Assembly (NCBI RefSeq): GCF_008370325.1
Contig: NZ_VNIP01000011.1
Location: 558,001-622,000 of the forward strand
Length of the DNA stretch: 64,000 nucleotides
Origin: Martinezella tropici
Lineage (GTDB): Bacteria > Pseudomonadota > Alphaproteobacteria > Rhizobiales > Rhizobiaceae
Direction of reading: 5' to 3'
The position numbers were made by a program, and so were the translations under genes. Shown piece after piece: positions 1 through 7,472 of the stretch (position 1 is the stretch's first letter; every line of letters starts with the position of its first letter). The notes beneath the pieces are model-generated. The model made no database searches, was not told the DNA's origin, and saw only the letters and a program-made list of their open reading frames with translations.

Positions 1-993
1 TTCAAGCTCCAAGACATCCAGGCCTGGCTCGACAAGCGCAAGCCCGGACAATCGCGCTTCGTCACGCAGCGGCGCGAGGACGATCTCGTCAAGGTTCTTT
101 CGGGCGTGATGATGGACGAGGACGGCGAGACGATGATCTCGACCGGCACGCCGATCTCGATGCTGATCGAGAATACCGACCAGCGTTCGAAGGATTATGG
201 CGAGATCGCGCGGCGCTACCGCCCAGGCCACGCCGATTATACCTATGACGTCAAATACGGCATCCGCGACTATCGCGGTGGTGGCCGCTCGTCGGCGCGC
301 GAGACGGCCGCACGCGTCGCGGCCGGCGGCATTGCCCGCCTCGTCGTGCCCGGCGTAACCATCCGCGGCGCGCTGGTGCAGATCGGCAAACACAAGATCA
401 ACCGCGCCAACTGGGATTGGGCCGAGGTGAATCAGAATCCGTTCTTTGCTCCGGACCCCGAAATCGTGCCAGTATGGGAAGAATATCTTGACGGCATCCG
501 CAAGGCCGGCTCCTCGATCGGCGCCGTGGTCGAAGTCGTGGCCGAAGGCGTGCCGGCGGGTCTCGGCGCCCCGATCTACGGCAAGCTCGACCAGGATATC
601 GCCTCGCTGCTGATGTCGATCAACGCCGTCAAGGGCGTAGAAATCGGTGAGGGTTTCGCCTCCGCCGAACTGACCGGCGAGGAAAATGCCGATGCGATGC
701 GCATGGGCAATGACGGCAAGCGCATCTTCCTGTCGAACCATGCCGGCGGCATTTTGGGCGGCATTTCCACCGGCGAGCCGATTGTGGCGCGCTTCGCCAT
801 CAAGCCGACCTCCTCGATCCTGACGGAACGCCAGTCGATCGATGCCGACGGCAATAATGTCGATGTGCGCACCAAGGGCCGCCACGATCCGTGCGTCGGC
901 ATTCGTGCCGTGCCGATCGGCGAAGCAATGGTTGCCTGCGCCGTTGCCGACCATTATCTGAGGGATCGCGGCCAGACGGGCCAGCAGAGGTAG
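1..993 (+). CDS. aroC: Chorismate synthase, 5' end cut by the window
   Basis: Catalyses the last shikimate-pathway step, EPSP to chorismate, using reduced FMN in the cytosol. The window opens inside the gene: 330 residues are visible up to the TAG at 991-993, against about 365 usual for the family, so roughly 35 N-terminal residues lie upstream. Visible family signatures are RREDD near the visible start, GTPI at about visible residues 49-52, the active-site block GGGRSSARET at about 93-102, and DPCVGIRAVPIGEAM near the C-terminus. ribB starts 10 bases downstream on the same strand, so the two are probably co-transcribed. Confidence 0.97.
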   Translation, partial: FKLQDIQAWLDKRKPGQSRFVTQRREDDLVKVLSGVMMDEDGETMISTGTPISMLIENTDQRSKDYGEIARRYRPGHADYTYDVKYGIRDYRGGGRSSARETAARVAAGGIARLVVPGVTIRGALVQIGKHKINRANWDWAEVNQNPFFAPDPEIVPVWEEYLDGIRKAGSSIGAVVEVVAEGVPAGLGAPIYGKLDQDIASLLMSINAVKGVEIGEGFASAELTGEENADAMRMGNDGKRIFLSNHAGGILGGISTGEPIVARFAIKPTSSILTERQSIDADGNNVDVRTKGRHDPCVGIRAVPIGEAMVACAVADHYLRDRGQTGQQR

Positions 994-1003
994 GAATTTC
1001 GAA

Positions 1004-2107
1004 ATGTCTTACGACCAGAAGCGCGTTGTCGATGCCATCCGGGCTTTCGAAGCCGGCGAGATCGTCGTCGTCATGGACGATAACGATCGCGAAAACGAAG
1101 GCGACCTGATCGTCGCCGCCGTTCACTGCACGTCCGAAAAGATGGCTTTCATCGTTCGGCATACGTCCGGCATCGTCTGCACGCCGATGCCACGCGAGGA
1201 AGCCAAGCGGCTCAACCTCAACGCCATGGTCGCAGAGAATGATTCCGCCCATACGACAGCCTTCACCGTCTCCGTGGATTTCAAGCACGGCACGACAACA
1301 GGCATTTCCGCCGACGACCGGACGCTGACCGTGCGTAATCTCGCCAATCCGAACATCGGCGCGAGCGATTTCGTCCGCCCCGGCCATATCTTCCCACTCG
1401 TTGCCCGTGAGGGCGGCGTACTGATGCGCTCCGGTCATACGGAAGCCGCGGTCGATCTCTGCAAGCTCGCCGGCCTACCGCCGATCGGTGTCATCAGCGA
1501 GCTCGTCAATGACGACGGCACGGTGACGCGCGGCCAGCAAGTGGTTGAATTCGCCGAGCAGCACGGGCTGAAGCTCGTCTCCGTCGCCGACCTCATCGCC
1601 TATCGTCAGCGCAAGGAAACCCTGATCGAGCTCGGCGCCAGCTTCGATATCGAGACGCCGTTCGGCAAGGCGCGGGCACATACCTATTCCCTGCCCTGGG
1701 ACCCGATGCAGCATCTCGCCGTCGTCTTCGGCGATATCCGCGACGGTGTCGATATCCCGGTGCGCCTGCATCCCGAAAGCGTCGCCGAGGATCTGTTCGG
1801 CAAGCGCCGTCCGGTTGATTTCTACATGAAGAAGATCGCCGAGGAAGGCCGTGGCATCATCGTCTATCTTCGCGAAGGCTCCGTCGGCGTCGGCCATTTC
1901 GACAATGGCCGCAAGGCGCGCCAGGCCGAACGCGAAATCCATGCCGAGGCGCAGGCGCGCGACAGCGAGTGGCTGGAAATCGGCCTTGGCGCGCAGATCC
2001 TGAAGGATCTCGGCGTCAGCTCGATCAAGCTGCTCACCAGCCGCGAGCGGCACTATGTCGGCCTGGAAGGCTTCGGCATCAAGATCGCTACGACGGAGAT
2101 TTGCTGA
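1004..2107 (+). CDS. ribB: 3,4-dihydroxy-2-butanone 4-phosphate synthase with a degenerate RibA-like C-terminal domain
   Basis: Makes the four-carbon precursor of riboflavin from ribulose 5-phosphate. The 367-residue protein has a RibB domain in the first ~200 residues, with DDNDRENEGDL (about 25-35), an HTSG motif and RxGHTEAAVDL (about 145-155). Residues ~205-360 align with GTP cyclohydrolase II (RibA). Where RibA carries its zinc cysteines (HSEC and CDC), this protein has HPES at 256-259 and no cysteine in the following block, so cyclohydrolase activity is unlikely. Many alphaproteobacterial RibB proteins carry such an inactive tail; a separate RibA would then be needed. The last 28 bases of the gene recur twice downstream beside palindromic elements. 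Confidence 0.93.
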   Translation: MSYDQKRVVDAIRAFEAGEIVVVMDDNDRENEGDLIVAAVHCTSEKMAFIVRHTSGIVCTPMPREEAKRLNLNAMVAENDSAHTTAFTVSVDFKHGTTTGISADDRTLTVRNLANPNIGASDFVRPGHIFPLVAREGGVLMRSGHTEAAVDLCKLAGLPPIGVISELVNDDGTVTRGQQVVEFAEQHGLKLVSVADLIAYRQRKETLIELGASFDIETPFGKARAHTYSLPWDPMQHLAVVFGDIRDGVDIPVRLHPESVAEDLFGKRRPVDFYMKKIAEEGRGIIVYLREGSVGVGHFDNGRKARQAEREIHAEAQARDSEWLEIGLGAQILKDLGVSSIKLLTSRERHYVGLEGFGIKIATTEIC

Positions 2108-2112
2108 TCTTT

Positions 2113-2243
2113 ACCCTCCCCTCGAGGGGGAGGGTCGGCACGAAGTGCCGGGGTGGGGTGATCGCGTCGATCTCCGCAGCCAAACAGTTGTCACCCCCAC
2201 CCGCCGCTGCGCGGCGACCTCCCCCCTCAAGGGGGAGGTGATT
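2113..2243. repeat. RIME-like palindromic intergenic element, copy 1
   Basis: About 130 bases made of two facing palindromic halves. The left half has a CCCTCCCC/GGGGGAGGG stem and a CGGCACGAAGTGCCG stem. The right half has a CGCCGCTGCGCGGCG stem and a CCTCCCCCCTCAAGGGGGAGG stem. The same architecture recurs at 4167-4281, 4981-5100, 51684-51794 and 53394-53520. The layout resembles the RIME elements described in rhizobia; that name is from memory. It begins 4 bases after the ribB tail block and lies between convergent ribB and argG. Confidence 0.85.
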
Positions 2244-2283
2244 GACGCTGTTACCGCTGAGCCTGGCTCATCTGCGCAACTTA

Positions 2284-3525
2284 TTAATTTTGCGCAAGGC
2301 CGAGCTCACCCGATTTCCTGTTGCGAGCCGCCCAGGTTTTGAGACGCAGCCCGTTGAGCTTGATGAAGCCCTCGGCATCCTGATGGTCGTAGGTGCCCGA
2401 ACCTTCTTCGAAGGTAACAAGATCCATCGAATAGAGTGAGTGGGGTGAACCGCGCGCGATAACACTGGCCGAGCCCTTGTAGAGCCTGACCGTCACCTCG
2501 CCACTGACGTAGGTCTGGCTCTTGTCGATCAGCGCCTGCAGCATTCCCCGCTCCGGCGCATACCAGAAGCCGTTATAGATGAGCTCCGCATAGCGGGGCA
2601 TGATCTCGTCTTTCAAGTGAGTAGCGGCGCGGTCGAGGGTGATTGATTCGATCCCGCGATGGGCTGCAAGCAAGATCGTGCCGCCCGGTGTCTCGTAGAC
2701 CCCGCGGGACTTTATGCCAACAAACCGGTTCTCGACCAGATCGAGCCGCCCCACTCCATGTCTGCCGCCAAATTCGTTGAGCGCGGTCAGAAGGACGGCC
2801 GGAGACAGCTTATCGCCATTGAGGGAAACCGCGTCGCCCTTCTCGAAACCAATCGTAACGACCTCCGGCAGGTCGGGTGCATCCAAGGGATCGACCGTGC
2901 GCTGATAGATATGATCTGGCGCGATATCGGCGGGATCCTCCAGGACCTTGCCCTCGGTCGAGGTATGCAACAAATTCGCATCGACCGAGAAGGGCGCCTC
3001 TCCCCGTTTGTCCTTGGGGACGGGTATCCGATGCCTTTCGGCATAGTCGATGAGCTGCGTCCGGGAGTGGATGTCCCATACGCGCCAGGGGGCGATAATC
3101 TTGATCGAGGGATCGAGCGCATTGGCGGTCAATTCGAAGCGGACCTGATCGTTGCCCTTGCCGGTCGCTCCGTGGGCAATAGCGTCCGCGCCGACTTCCT
3201 GCGCAATGCTGACTAGATGCTTCGCAATCAGCGGACGGGCGATGGAGCTGCCAAGAAGATACTGGCCCTCATAGAGCGTATTGGCGCGGAACATCGGGAA
3301 AACGAAGTCGCGCACGAATTCCTCGCGGACATCCACGATCCGGACGTCCTTGATCCCGAGCATTTCAGCCTTCTTGCGTGCCGGTTCCAGCTCCTCGCCT
3401 TGGCCTAGATCGGCGGTGAAGGTTACGACTTCGCACTGATAGGTCTCCTGCAACCATTTCAGGATGATCGAGGTATCCAGACCGCCTGAGTAAGAGAGCA
3501 CGATTTTCTTGAACTTCTTCGGCAT
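2284..3525 (-). CDS. argG: Argininosuccinate synthase
   Basis: Condenses citrulline and aspartate with ATP to argininosuccinate, the penultimate arginine step. The 413-residue protein begins MPKKFKKIVL; the ATP pyrophosphatase P-loop YSGGLDTS is at residues 11-18. Further family blocks are TADLGQGEELEPARKKAEMLG, HGATGKGNDQVRFE, FSVDANLLH and ENRFVGIKSRGVYETPGG. It is divergent from an Lrp/AsnC regulator across a 138-base gap carrying a palindrome, which suggests direct control by that regulator. The sequence differs noticeably from the rhizobial ArgG I remember, so it may be a second copy; the rest of the genome would decide this. Confidence 0.95.
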   Translation of the reverse strand: MPKKFKKIVLSYSGGLDTSIILKWLQETYQCEVVTFTADLGQGEELEPARKKAEMLGIKDVRIVDVREEFVRDFVFPMFRANTLYEGQYLLGSSIARPLIAKHLVSIAQEVGADAIAHGATGKGNDQVRFELTANALDPSIKIIAPWRVWDIHSRTQLIDYAERHRIPVPKDKRGEAPFSVDANLLHTSTEGKVLEDPADIAPDHIYQRTVDPLDAPDLPEVVTIGFEKGDAVSLNGDKLSPAVLLTALNEFGGRHGVGRLDLVENRFVGIKSRGVYETPGGTILLAAHRGIESITLDRAATHLKDEIMPRYAELIYNGFWYAPERGMLQALIDKSQTYVSGEVTVRLYKGSASVIARGSPHSLYSMDLVTFEEGSGTYDHQDAEGFIKLNGLRLKTWAARNRKSGELGLAQN

Positions 3526-3615
3526 GAATGAGTTTCCATCTTCGCATTGAACGGATGGAATGTTAGGCTAACCTGCGCGCAACGAGCTTGCGAAGAATGC
3601 AAGAAAAGATATAAG

Positions 3616-3634
3616 TTTGGCATAAAATGCCGAA
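3616..3634. promoter_or_regulatory. Operator-like palindrome between argG and the Lrp-type gene
   Basis: TTTGGCATAAAATGCCGAA is a near-perfect inverted repeat, with GGCAT and ATGCC arms around AAA and TT/AA flanks. It lies 29 bases upstream of the regulator's start and 90 bases upstream of argG, in the shared divergent promoter region. A symmetric, AT-centred site next to an Lrp/AsnC gene is a natural autoregulatory candidate. No binding is shown. Confidence 0.5.
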
Positions 3635-3663
3635 TTCTACAGGTTAAGAGGCTGAAAGCGCCA

Positions 3664-4125
3664 ATGAACTTAGACGATATCGACCGGCGTATTTTACGCG
3701 TGCTTCAACGAGATGGGCGTATTTCCAATGTGGAACTGGCGAAGGAGGTTGGATTGTCGCCGTCACCCTGCCTTCGCAGAGTACGCTTGCTGGAGGAAGC
3801 AGGCGTCATCGACCGCTACGTTGCCGTGCTCGATCCGACAAAGGTCGGCGCCAGCCTTACGGTCTTTGCTCGCGTCTGGTTCAAAACACAGGATGCCGAG
3901 ATAACGGTCCAGTTCGGTGAGGCAATCCGGCGCTTTCCCGAAGTGATGGAATGCTATCTCACGACCGGGGAATGCGATGCAATCCTTAGAATCGTCACGG
4001 CGGATCTTCACAGCTACTGGCGTTTCCAGGCCGACTATCTGACACGCATCCCCAGCGTTTTGAATGTAAAGACGGATGTACCGATGGAAACGCTGAAGCA
4101 AAGCTTCCAGCTGCCATTGAGGTGA
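3664..4125 (+). CDS. Lrp/AsnC family transcriptional regulator
   Basis: A DNA-binding regulator that normally senses an amino acid. I chose the ATG at 3664 (153 aa) because MNLDDIDRRILRVLQRDGR is the standard Lrp N-terminus and AAGAGG lies about 10 bases upstream; an upstream frame starting at 3547 would add 39 atypical residues. The N-terminal helix-turn-helix (about 5-60, with NVELAKEVGLSPSPCLRRV) is followed by a RAM/AsnC ligand domain containing the GECDAILRIV block. Its divergence from argG suggests it responds to arginine or a related amino acid. The stop codon is followed after 10 bases by a copy of the ribB tail and a palindromic element. Confidence 0.92.
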   Translation: MNLDDIDRRILRVLQRDGRISNVELAKEVGLSPSPCLRRVRLLEEAGVIDRYVAVLDPTKVGASLTVFARVWFKTQDAEITVQFGEAIRRFPEVMECYLTTGECDAILRIVTADLHSYWRFQADYLTRIPSVLNVKTDVPMETLKQSFQLPLR

Positions 4126-4135
4126 GTCATTGCGA

Positions 4136-4281
4136 AAGATCGCCAAGACCGAGATTTGCTGATTCCACCCTCCCCTTGAGGGGGAGGGTCGGAGCGAAGC
4201 TCCGGGGTGGGGTGATATTCTCCCCGCACGTTTACCCCCACTCGCCGCTGCGCGGCGACCTCCCCCTCAAGGGGGAGGTAA
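4136..4281 (+). repeat. ribB-tail duplicate plus RIME-like element, copy 2
   Basis: Bases 4136-4163 match the last 28 bases around the ribB stop codon (2081-2108) at 25 of 28 positions, including the in-frame TGA. Three bases later the palindromic element starts (4167-4281). The unit has the same order, spacing and orientation as at ribB. Its distal end supplies the TGA stop codon of the GNAT gene on the other strand. Confidence 0.8.
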
Positions 4282-4812
4282 CGAAAACTCACGATCCAGC
4301 AGGCCCATCATGATGTCGTCGTGCCAGCTGCCGTTGACATAAGCGGTCTCGCGCTCCCTGCCCTCGATGACGAAGCCGCATTTTTCATAGGCGCGGATGG
4401 CACGCGTGTTGTAGGCGAGCACGCGTATTCCGATGCGATGCAATCCCATCTCGCCGAAGGCATAGTTTAGCAGGAGAGTGATTGCTTCCGTGCCAAAGCC
4501 TTTGCCAAGCAAGGCTGGATTATTGATACCGATTGCCATCGTCGCGCGCCGGTCCTGGTGATTGACGTTATCCAATCTGATCACGCCGGCAAAGGCGCCA
4601 TTGATTTCGATGACCCATGCGTGAGGGTGATCGGCAATACCCTGAACCCATCGCGTCGCGCCCTCCCGGGTGATGGGCTTGATGTCCTCCCTGTTGACGC
4701 CATACATCTCCGCGATCTCGGCATTCGTACCCAAGGCGAAGCGCACACCGGCGTCGTCGGCACATGGCGGGCGGAGCCGGACGTTGCTGCCTTCAAGAAT
4801 TGGTGATGGCAA
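4267..4812 (-). CDS. GNAT family N-acetyltransferase, RimJ/RimL-like
   Basis: Predicted acetyl-CoA dependent N-acetyltransferase of 181 residues; the substrate cannot be read from the sequence. The acetyl-CoA loop is GKGFGTEA (about 116-123), followed by the typical RIGIRVLAYNTRAIRAYEKCGF motif and an EGRERE segment, as in RimJ/RimL and spermidine-type acetyltransferases. The last codons (LPPP and the TGA stop) are encoded by the edge of a palindromic element, so the natural C-terminus has been replaced or extended by repeat DNA. The gene stands alone between two direct copies of the ribB-tail/element unit, as expected for a recently arrived cassette. Confidence 0.85.
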   Translation of the reverse strand: MPSPILEGSNVRLRPPCADDAGVRFALGTNAEIAEMYGVNREDIKPITREGATRWVQGIADHPHAWVIEINGAFAGVIRLDNVNHQDRRATMAIGINNPALLGKGFGTEAITLLLNYAFGEMGLHRIGIRVLAYNTRAIRAYEKCGFVIEGRERETAYVNGSWHDDIMMGLLDREFSLPPP

Positions 4813-4879
4813 TGAACCCTCCTTTTTCAGGTGCTCTTCTGCCTATTCGACCCCACCAGAGGTGGCGGTTTGAAACGCT

Positions 4880-4976
4880 AGCTCGGCCACTAGCTATAGC
4901 TTACAAGCATCCAGCAGCACTATGTTCAACCTAGAGGGCTTTGGCATCAAGATTACCACCAGGAAAATCTGCTGAT
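4880..4976 (+). pseudogene. Decayed fragment of the ribB 3' end
   Basis: In the reading frame ending at TGA 4973-4975 the DNA encodes LEGFGIKITTRKIC, against LEGFGIKIATTEIC at the end of ribB. Weaker similarity extends back through an LTSxxxHYV stretch to about 4880, with stop codons and a one-base shift. The last 28 bases match ribB at 20 of 28 positions. It is followed after 4 bases by palindromic element copy 3, just as in ribB. This is a non-functional relic. Confidence 0.72.
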
Positions 4977-4980
4977 CCTC

Positions 4981-5100
4981 ACCCTCCCCTTGAGGGGGAG
5001 GGTCGGAGCGAAGCTCCGGGGTGGGGTGATGTCTCCCCGCACTCAAGATCACCCCCACCCGCCGCTACGCGGCGACCTCCCCCCTCAAGGGGGAGGTGAC
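4981..5100. repeat. RIME-like palindromic intergenic element, copy 3
   Basis: It has the same two-half palindromic structure as copy 1, with CCCTCCCCTTGAGGGGGAGGG at the left edge and CCTCCCCCCTCAAGGGGGAGG at the right. It follows the ribB relic and overlaps the 3' end of the dipeptidase gene, supplying its last residues and stop codon. Confidence 0.85.
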
Positions 5101-6164
5101 AAAGTTCGCGATCGATCCAGCCATGTGAGGCCGAATACGCGAAGCCAATTATCATAGGCGAATTTTTGCAGGATCGGTTCATCGAACCCGCTTTTGCGCA
5201 TGGCCTCCATGAGATGGGGCAAGCCGCTTGCATCCTTGATCTTACGAGGCATGACAGCACCGTCAAAATCCGATCCAAGCGCAATCCCATCCGCTCCAAC
5301 GCGGGCGATGAGATAATCGATCTGACGAACAACGGCCTCAAGCGGGGTATCTTCCTCAAGATGGGCATCGGCGCGGATATCGTTGACGGCAAGATTCAAC
5401 CCGACGACGCCACCTGTATCGCGTATGGCGTCCAATTGCCGGTCGGTGAGGTTTCGGGTCGATGGACATATGGCATGGGCGCAGGCGTGCGTGGCCACCA
5501 GCGGAGCGGTGCTCAATGCCGCGACATCCCAAAATCCGCGCTCGTTCAGATGGGAAACATCGATCATTATCCCGAGTTCATTGCATCTTCTGACCAGGTT
5601 CTTGCCTAAATCCGTAAGGCCGGGTCCTGTATCGGGCGATCTCGGATAGGCGAACGGCACGCCGTAGCCAAAGATATTCGGGCGGCTCCACACGATGCCT
5701 AGGGATCGAAGGCCGGCTTGGTACAGGCTGTCCAGATAGCCGAGATCGGGGCCGATGGCGTCGGCGCCTTCCATATGGAGCACGATGGCAAAGGCGCCGT
5801 CATATCGTGCCGCCTCGATCTCGCCGACGCTCGTTGCGAGACGTATTTTATCACCCGAGCGTTCGATCAGCTTCTTTATGGTCGAAAGCTGCCCGTCGAT
5901 TTGCCGGCGGGCATGATCCGGATGTACCGCATCGGCATAGCGAACTTCGTAGCCATTATGAGTGATCGTCAGATCATCCACCGGTTCTTGCTCCGGCTTG
6001 GCATACATCGCGAACAATCCGCCGGCCAAGCCGCCTTCGAGTGCCCGCGGAAAATCCAGATGCCCGGTCTCCGATCGAGCCAGAAAATCGCGGCCATCAG
6101 GCTTATAACCCAGCATGAACTGGACGGCATCATTATGCCCGTCGAATATCAAGACCTTGCCCAT
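5085..6164 (-). CDS. Membrane dipeptidase-like metallopeptidase, family M19
   Basis: Predicted zinc dipeptidase or renal-dipeptidase-like hydrolase of 359 residues. M19 metal-site motifs are visible in order: DGHND at 8-12, HMEGAD at about 129-134, DVSHL, ATHACAH, and GSDFDG near 300. No signal peptide is seen, so it should be cytosolic. It lies 10 bases downstream of the YcaQ-like gene on the same strand, probably one transcript. The last four codons (SPPP) and the TGA lie in palindromic element 3, so the C-terminus has been reshaped by the repeat. Confidence 0.9.
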   Translation of the reverse strand: MGKVLIFDGHNDAVQFMLGYKPDGRDFLARSETGHLDFPRALEGGLAGGLFAMYAKPEQEPVDDLTITHNGYEVRYADAVHPDHARRQIDGQLSTIKKLIERSGDKIRLATSVGEIEAARYDGAFAIVLHMEGADAIGPDLGYLDSLYQAGLRSLGIVWSRPNIFGYGVPFAYPRSPDTGPGLTDLGKNLVRRCNELGIMIDVSHLNERGFWDVAALSTAPLVATHACAHAICPSTRNLTDRQLDAIRDTGGVVGLNLAVNDIRADAHLEEDTPLEAVVRQIDYLIARVGADGIALGSDFDGAVMPRKIKDASGLPHLMEAMRKSGFDEPILQKFAYDNWLRVFGLTWLDRSRTLSPPP

Positions 6165-6174
6165 GCGATCTCAG

Positions 6175-7392
6175 TCATCCCCGCCAACCCTCGAGAAACA
6201 CGACTTTCTCGACGCCGGCAAAGCGTGCGACACGCTCCAGCTCGGCCTCGAGCTTTTCCAGCCGGCCGGCCGAGGCCTTGACGCCCGGTTCCAGCCACAG
6301 GCGTTTGACATCCAGCGTTCCCGCCTTGCGGTCAGCCTTCATGTCGATCCGTCCGATCAGCCGGTCGCCTTCCAGCAGCGGAAAGACATAATAGCCGTAT
6401 TCCCGCTTCGGTTCCGGCACGAAGATCTCGATGCGGTAAAAGAAGCCGAAGAGGCGTTCGGTACGATTGCGGTCGCGCAAGGTCGGATCGAAAGGACTGA
6501 GGACGCGGATGCGTGCCGGCGCTTCGGCATGGCTGTCGAGCGTGTCATGGAAATCTTGGAACGCGAAGGAAGGGCGAGGCTTGCCACCGCCGGCAGGCTC
6601 AATCAGCACTTCGGTCAGTTCATCCCGATGCGTCTCGACCCAGCTCTTCGCCTCCTGCGGCGTCACCAGATCCCAGAAGGCGGCGATCTCGCCTGAGGTC
6701 GCAAAGCCGAGGCGCTGCAGCGCGCTGCGACAGGCCCAGTCGACAAATTCGTCGTGCTCCACCTCCGGCTCATGGAAGTGGCTCGGCAACACGCGCTCCA
6801 CCAGATCATAGACCTTCTGAAAATTGGTGCGACCGGCGATGGCGAACTTGCCGGTGCGCCAGAAATATTCGAGCGCCGTCTTGTTGGGATGCCAGTTCCA
6901 CCAGCCGCCGGAGACATGATCCTCCGCCTTGACCTCGCGGGCGGTGATCGCGCCGTTCTTCAGCACGCGCTCGTAGGTTTCCTCGAAAGCCGCCTCGAAC
7001 CCCTCCCCGCGCCATTTGCGCCAGCGTGCGATGATCGCCTCGTCCTCGCGGCGGAAACGGTGCTTCCAGTAGACGAAGAAGGCGCTCGGCAGGATCGAGG
7101 CATCATGCGTCCAGTTCTCGAAGAGTGCGCCATCTTTTTCCAGAAGTTCCGTCAGGTGCTCGCGCCGATAGGTCTGGTTGCGCGAAAACAGGATCTGGTG
7201 ATGGGCGCGCTCGACGGTGGCGATGCTGTCCACCTGCACGAAGCCGATGTCGTGGATGAGCTGCAGCAGGCCCGCCTTGGTCAAGGCGCGGTTCGGTGGA
7301 TTGGCAAGCCCCTGCTTGGCAAGGAACACGCGGCGGGCGTCACGATTCGAAAGCAGATTCGTCATATGCGGATCATAGGCATAAATTCCCAT
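6175..7392 (-). CDS. Winged-helix DNA glycosylase, YcaQ/AlkX-like
   Basis: A member of the YcaQ (DUF1006, HTH_42) family, whose studied members unhook DNA interstrand crosslinks by base excision. The frame is 405 residues. The N-terminal half carries RDARRVFLAKQGL and the QVDS motif (about residues 53-56), matching the catalytic QxD/QxQ position of the family. The middle shows FENWTHDASILP and GWWNWHPNKTALEYFWRTGKFAIAGR-type blocks, and the C-terminal third has VLSPFDPTLRDR. The start could be ATG 7392 or ATG 7365; neither has a clear ribosome site. It is divergent from bioM across 80 bases. Confidence 0.85.
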   Translation of the reverse strand: MGIYAYDPHMTNLLSNRDARRVFLAKQGLANPPNRALTKAGLLQLIHDIGFVQVDSIATVERAHHQILFSRNQTYRREHLTELLEKDGALFENWTHDASILPSAFFVYWKHRFRREDEAIIARWRKWRGEGFEAAFEETYERVLKNGAITAREVKAEDHVSGGWWNWHPNKTALEYFWRTGKFAIAGRTNFQKVYDLVERVLPSHFHEPEVEHDEFVDWACRSALQRLGFATSGEIAAFWDLVTPQEAKSWVETHRDELTEVLIEPAGGGKPRPSFAFQDFHDTLDSHAEAPARIRVLSPFDPTLRDRNRTERLFGFFYRIEIFVPEPKREYGYYVFPLLEGDRLIGRIDMKADRKAGTLDVKRLWLEPGVKASAGRLEKLEAELERVARFAGVEKVVFLEGWRG

Positions 7393-7433
7393 GCTTTCAA
7401 AGAGGGCCTGATTTGATAAATCCAGACGATGCG

Positions 7434-7450
7434 CTATAGCTCCGCGATAG
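7434..7450. promoter_or_regulatory. Inverted repeat upstream of bioM
   Basis: CTATAGC-TCC-GCGATAG forms a 7+3+7 inverted repeat with one mismatch. It ends 22 bases before the bioM start, in the gap shared with the divergent YcaQ-like gene. It could be an operator. It does not match the BioR consensus I remember (TTATMKATAA). Confidence 0.35.
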
Positions 7451-7472
7451 CATTAGGGAATAGGGAAACTGC

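Noticed and set aside
7393..7472. A BioR operator before bioM.
   Set aside because: No TTATMKATAA-like sequence is present in the 80-base gap.
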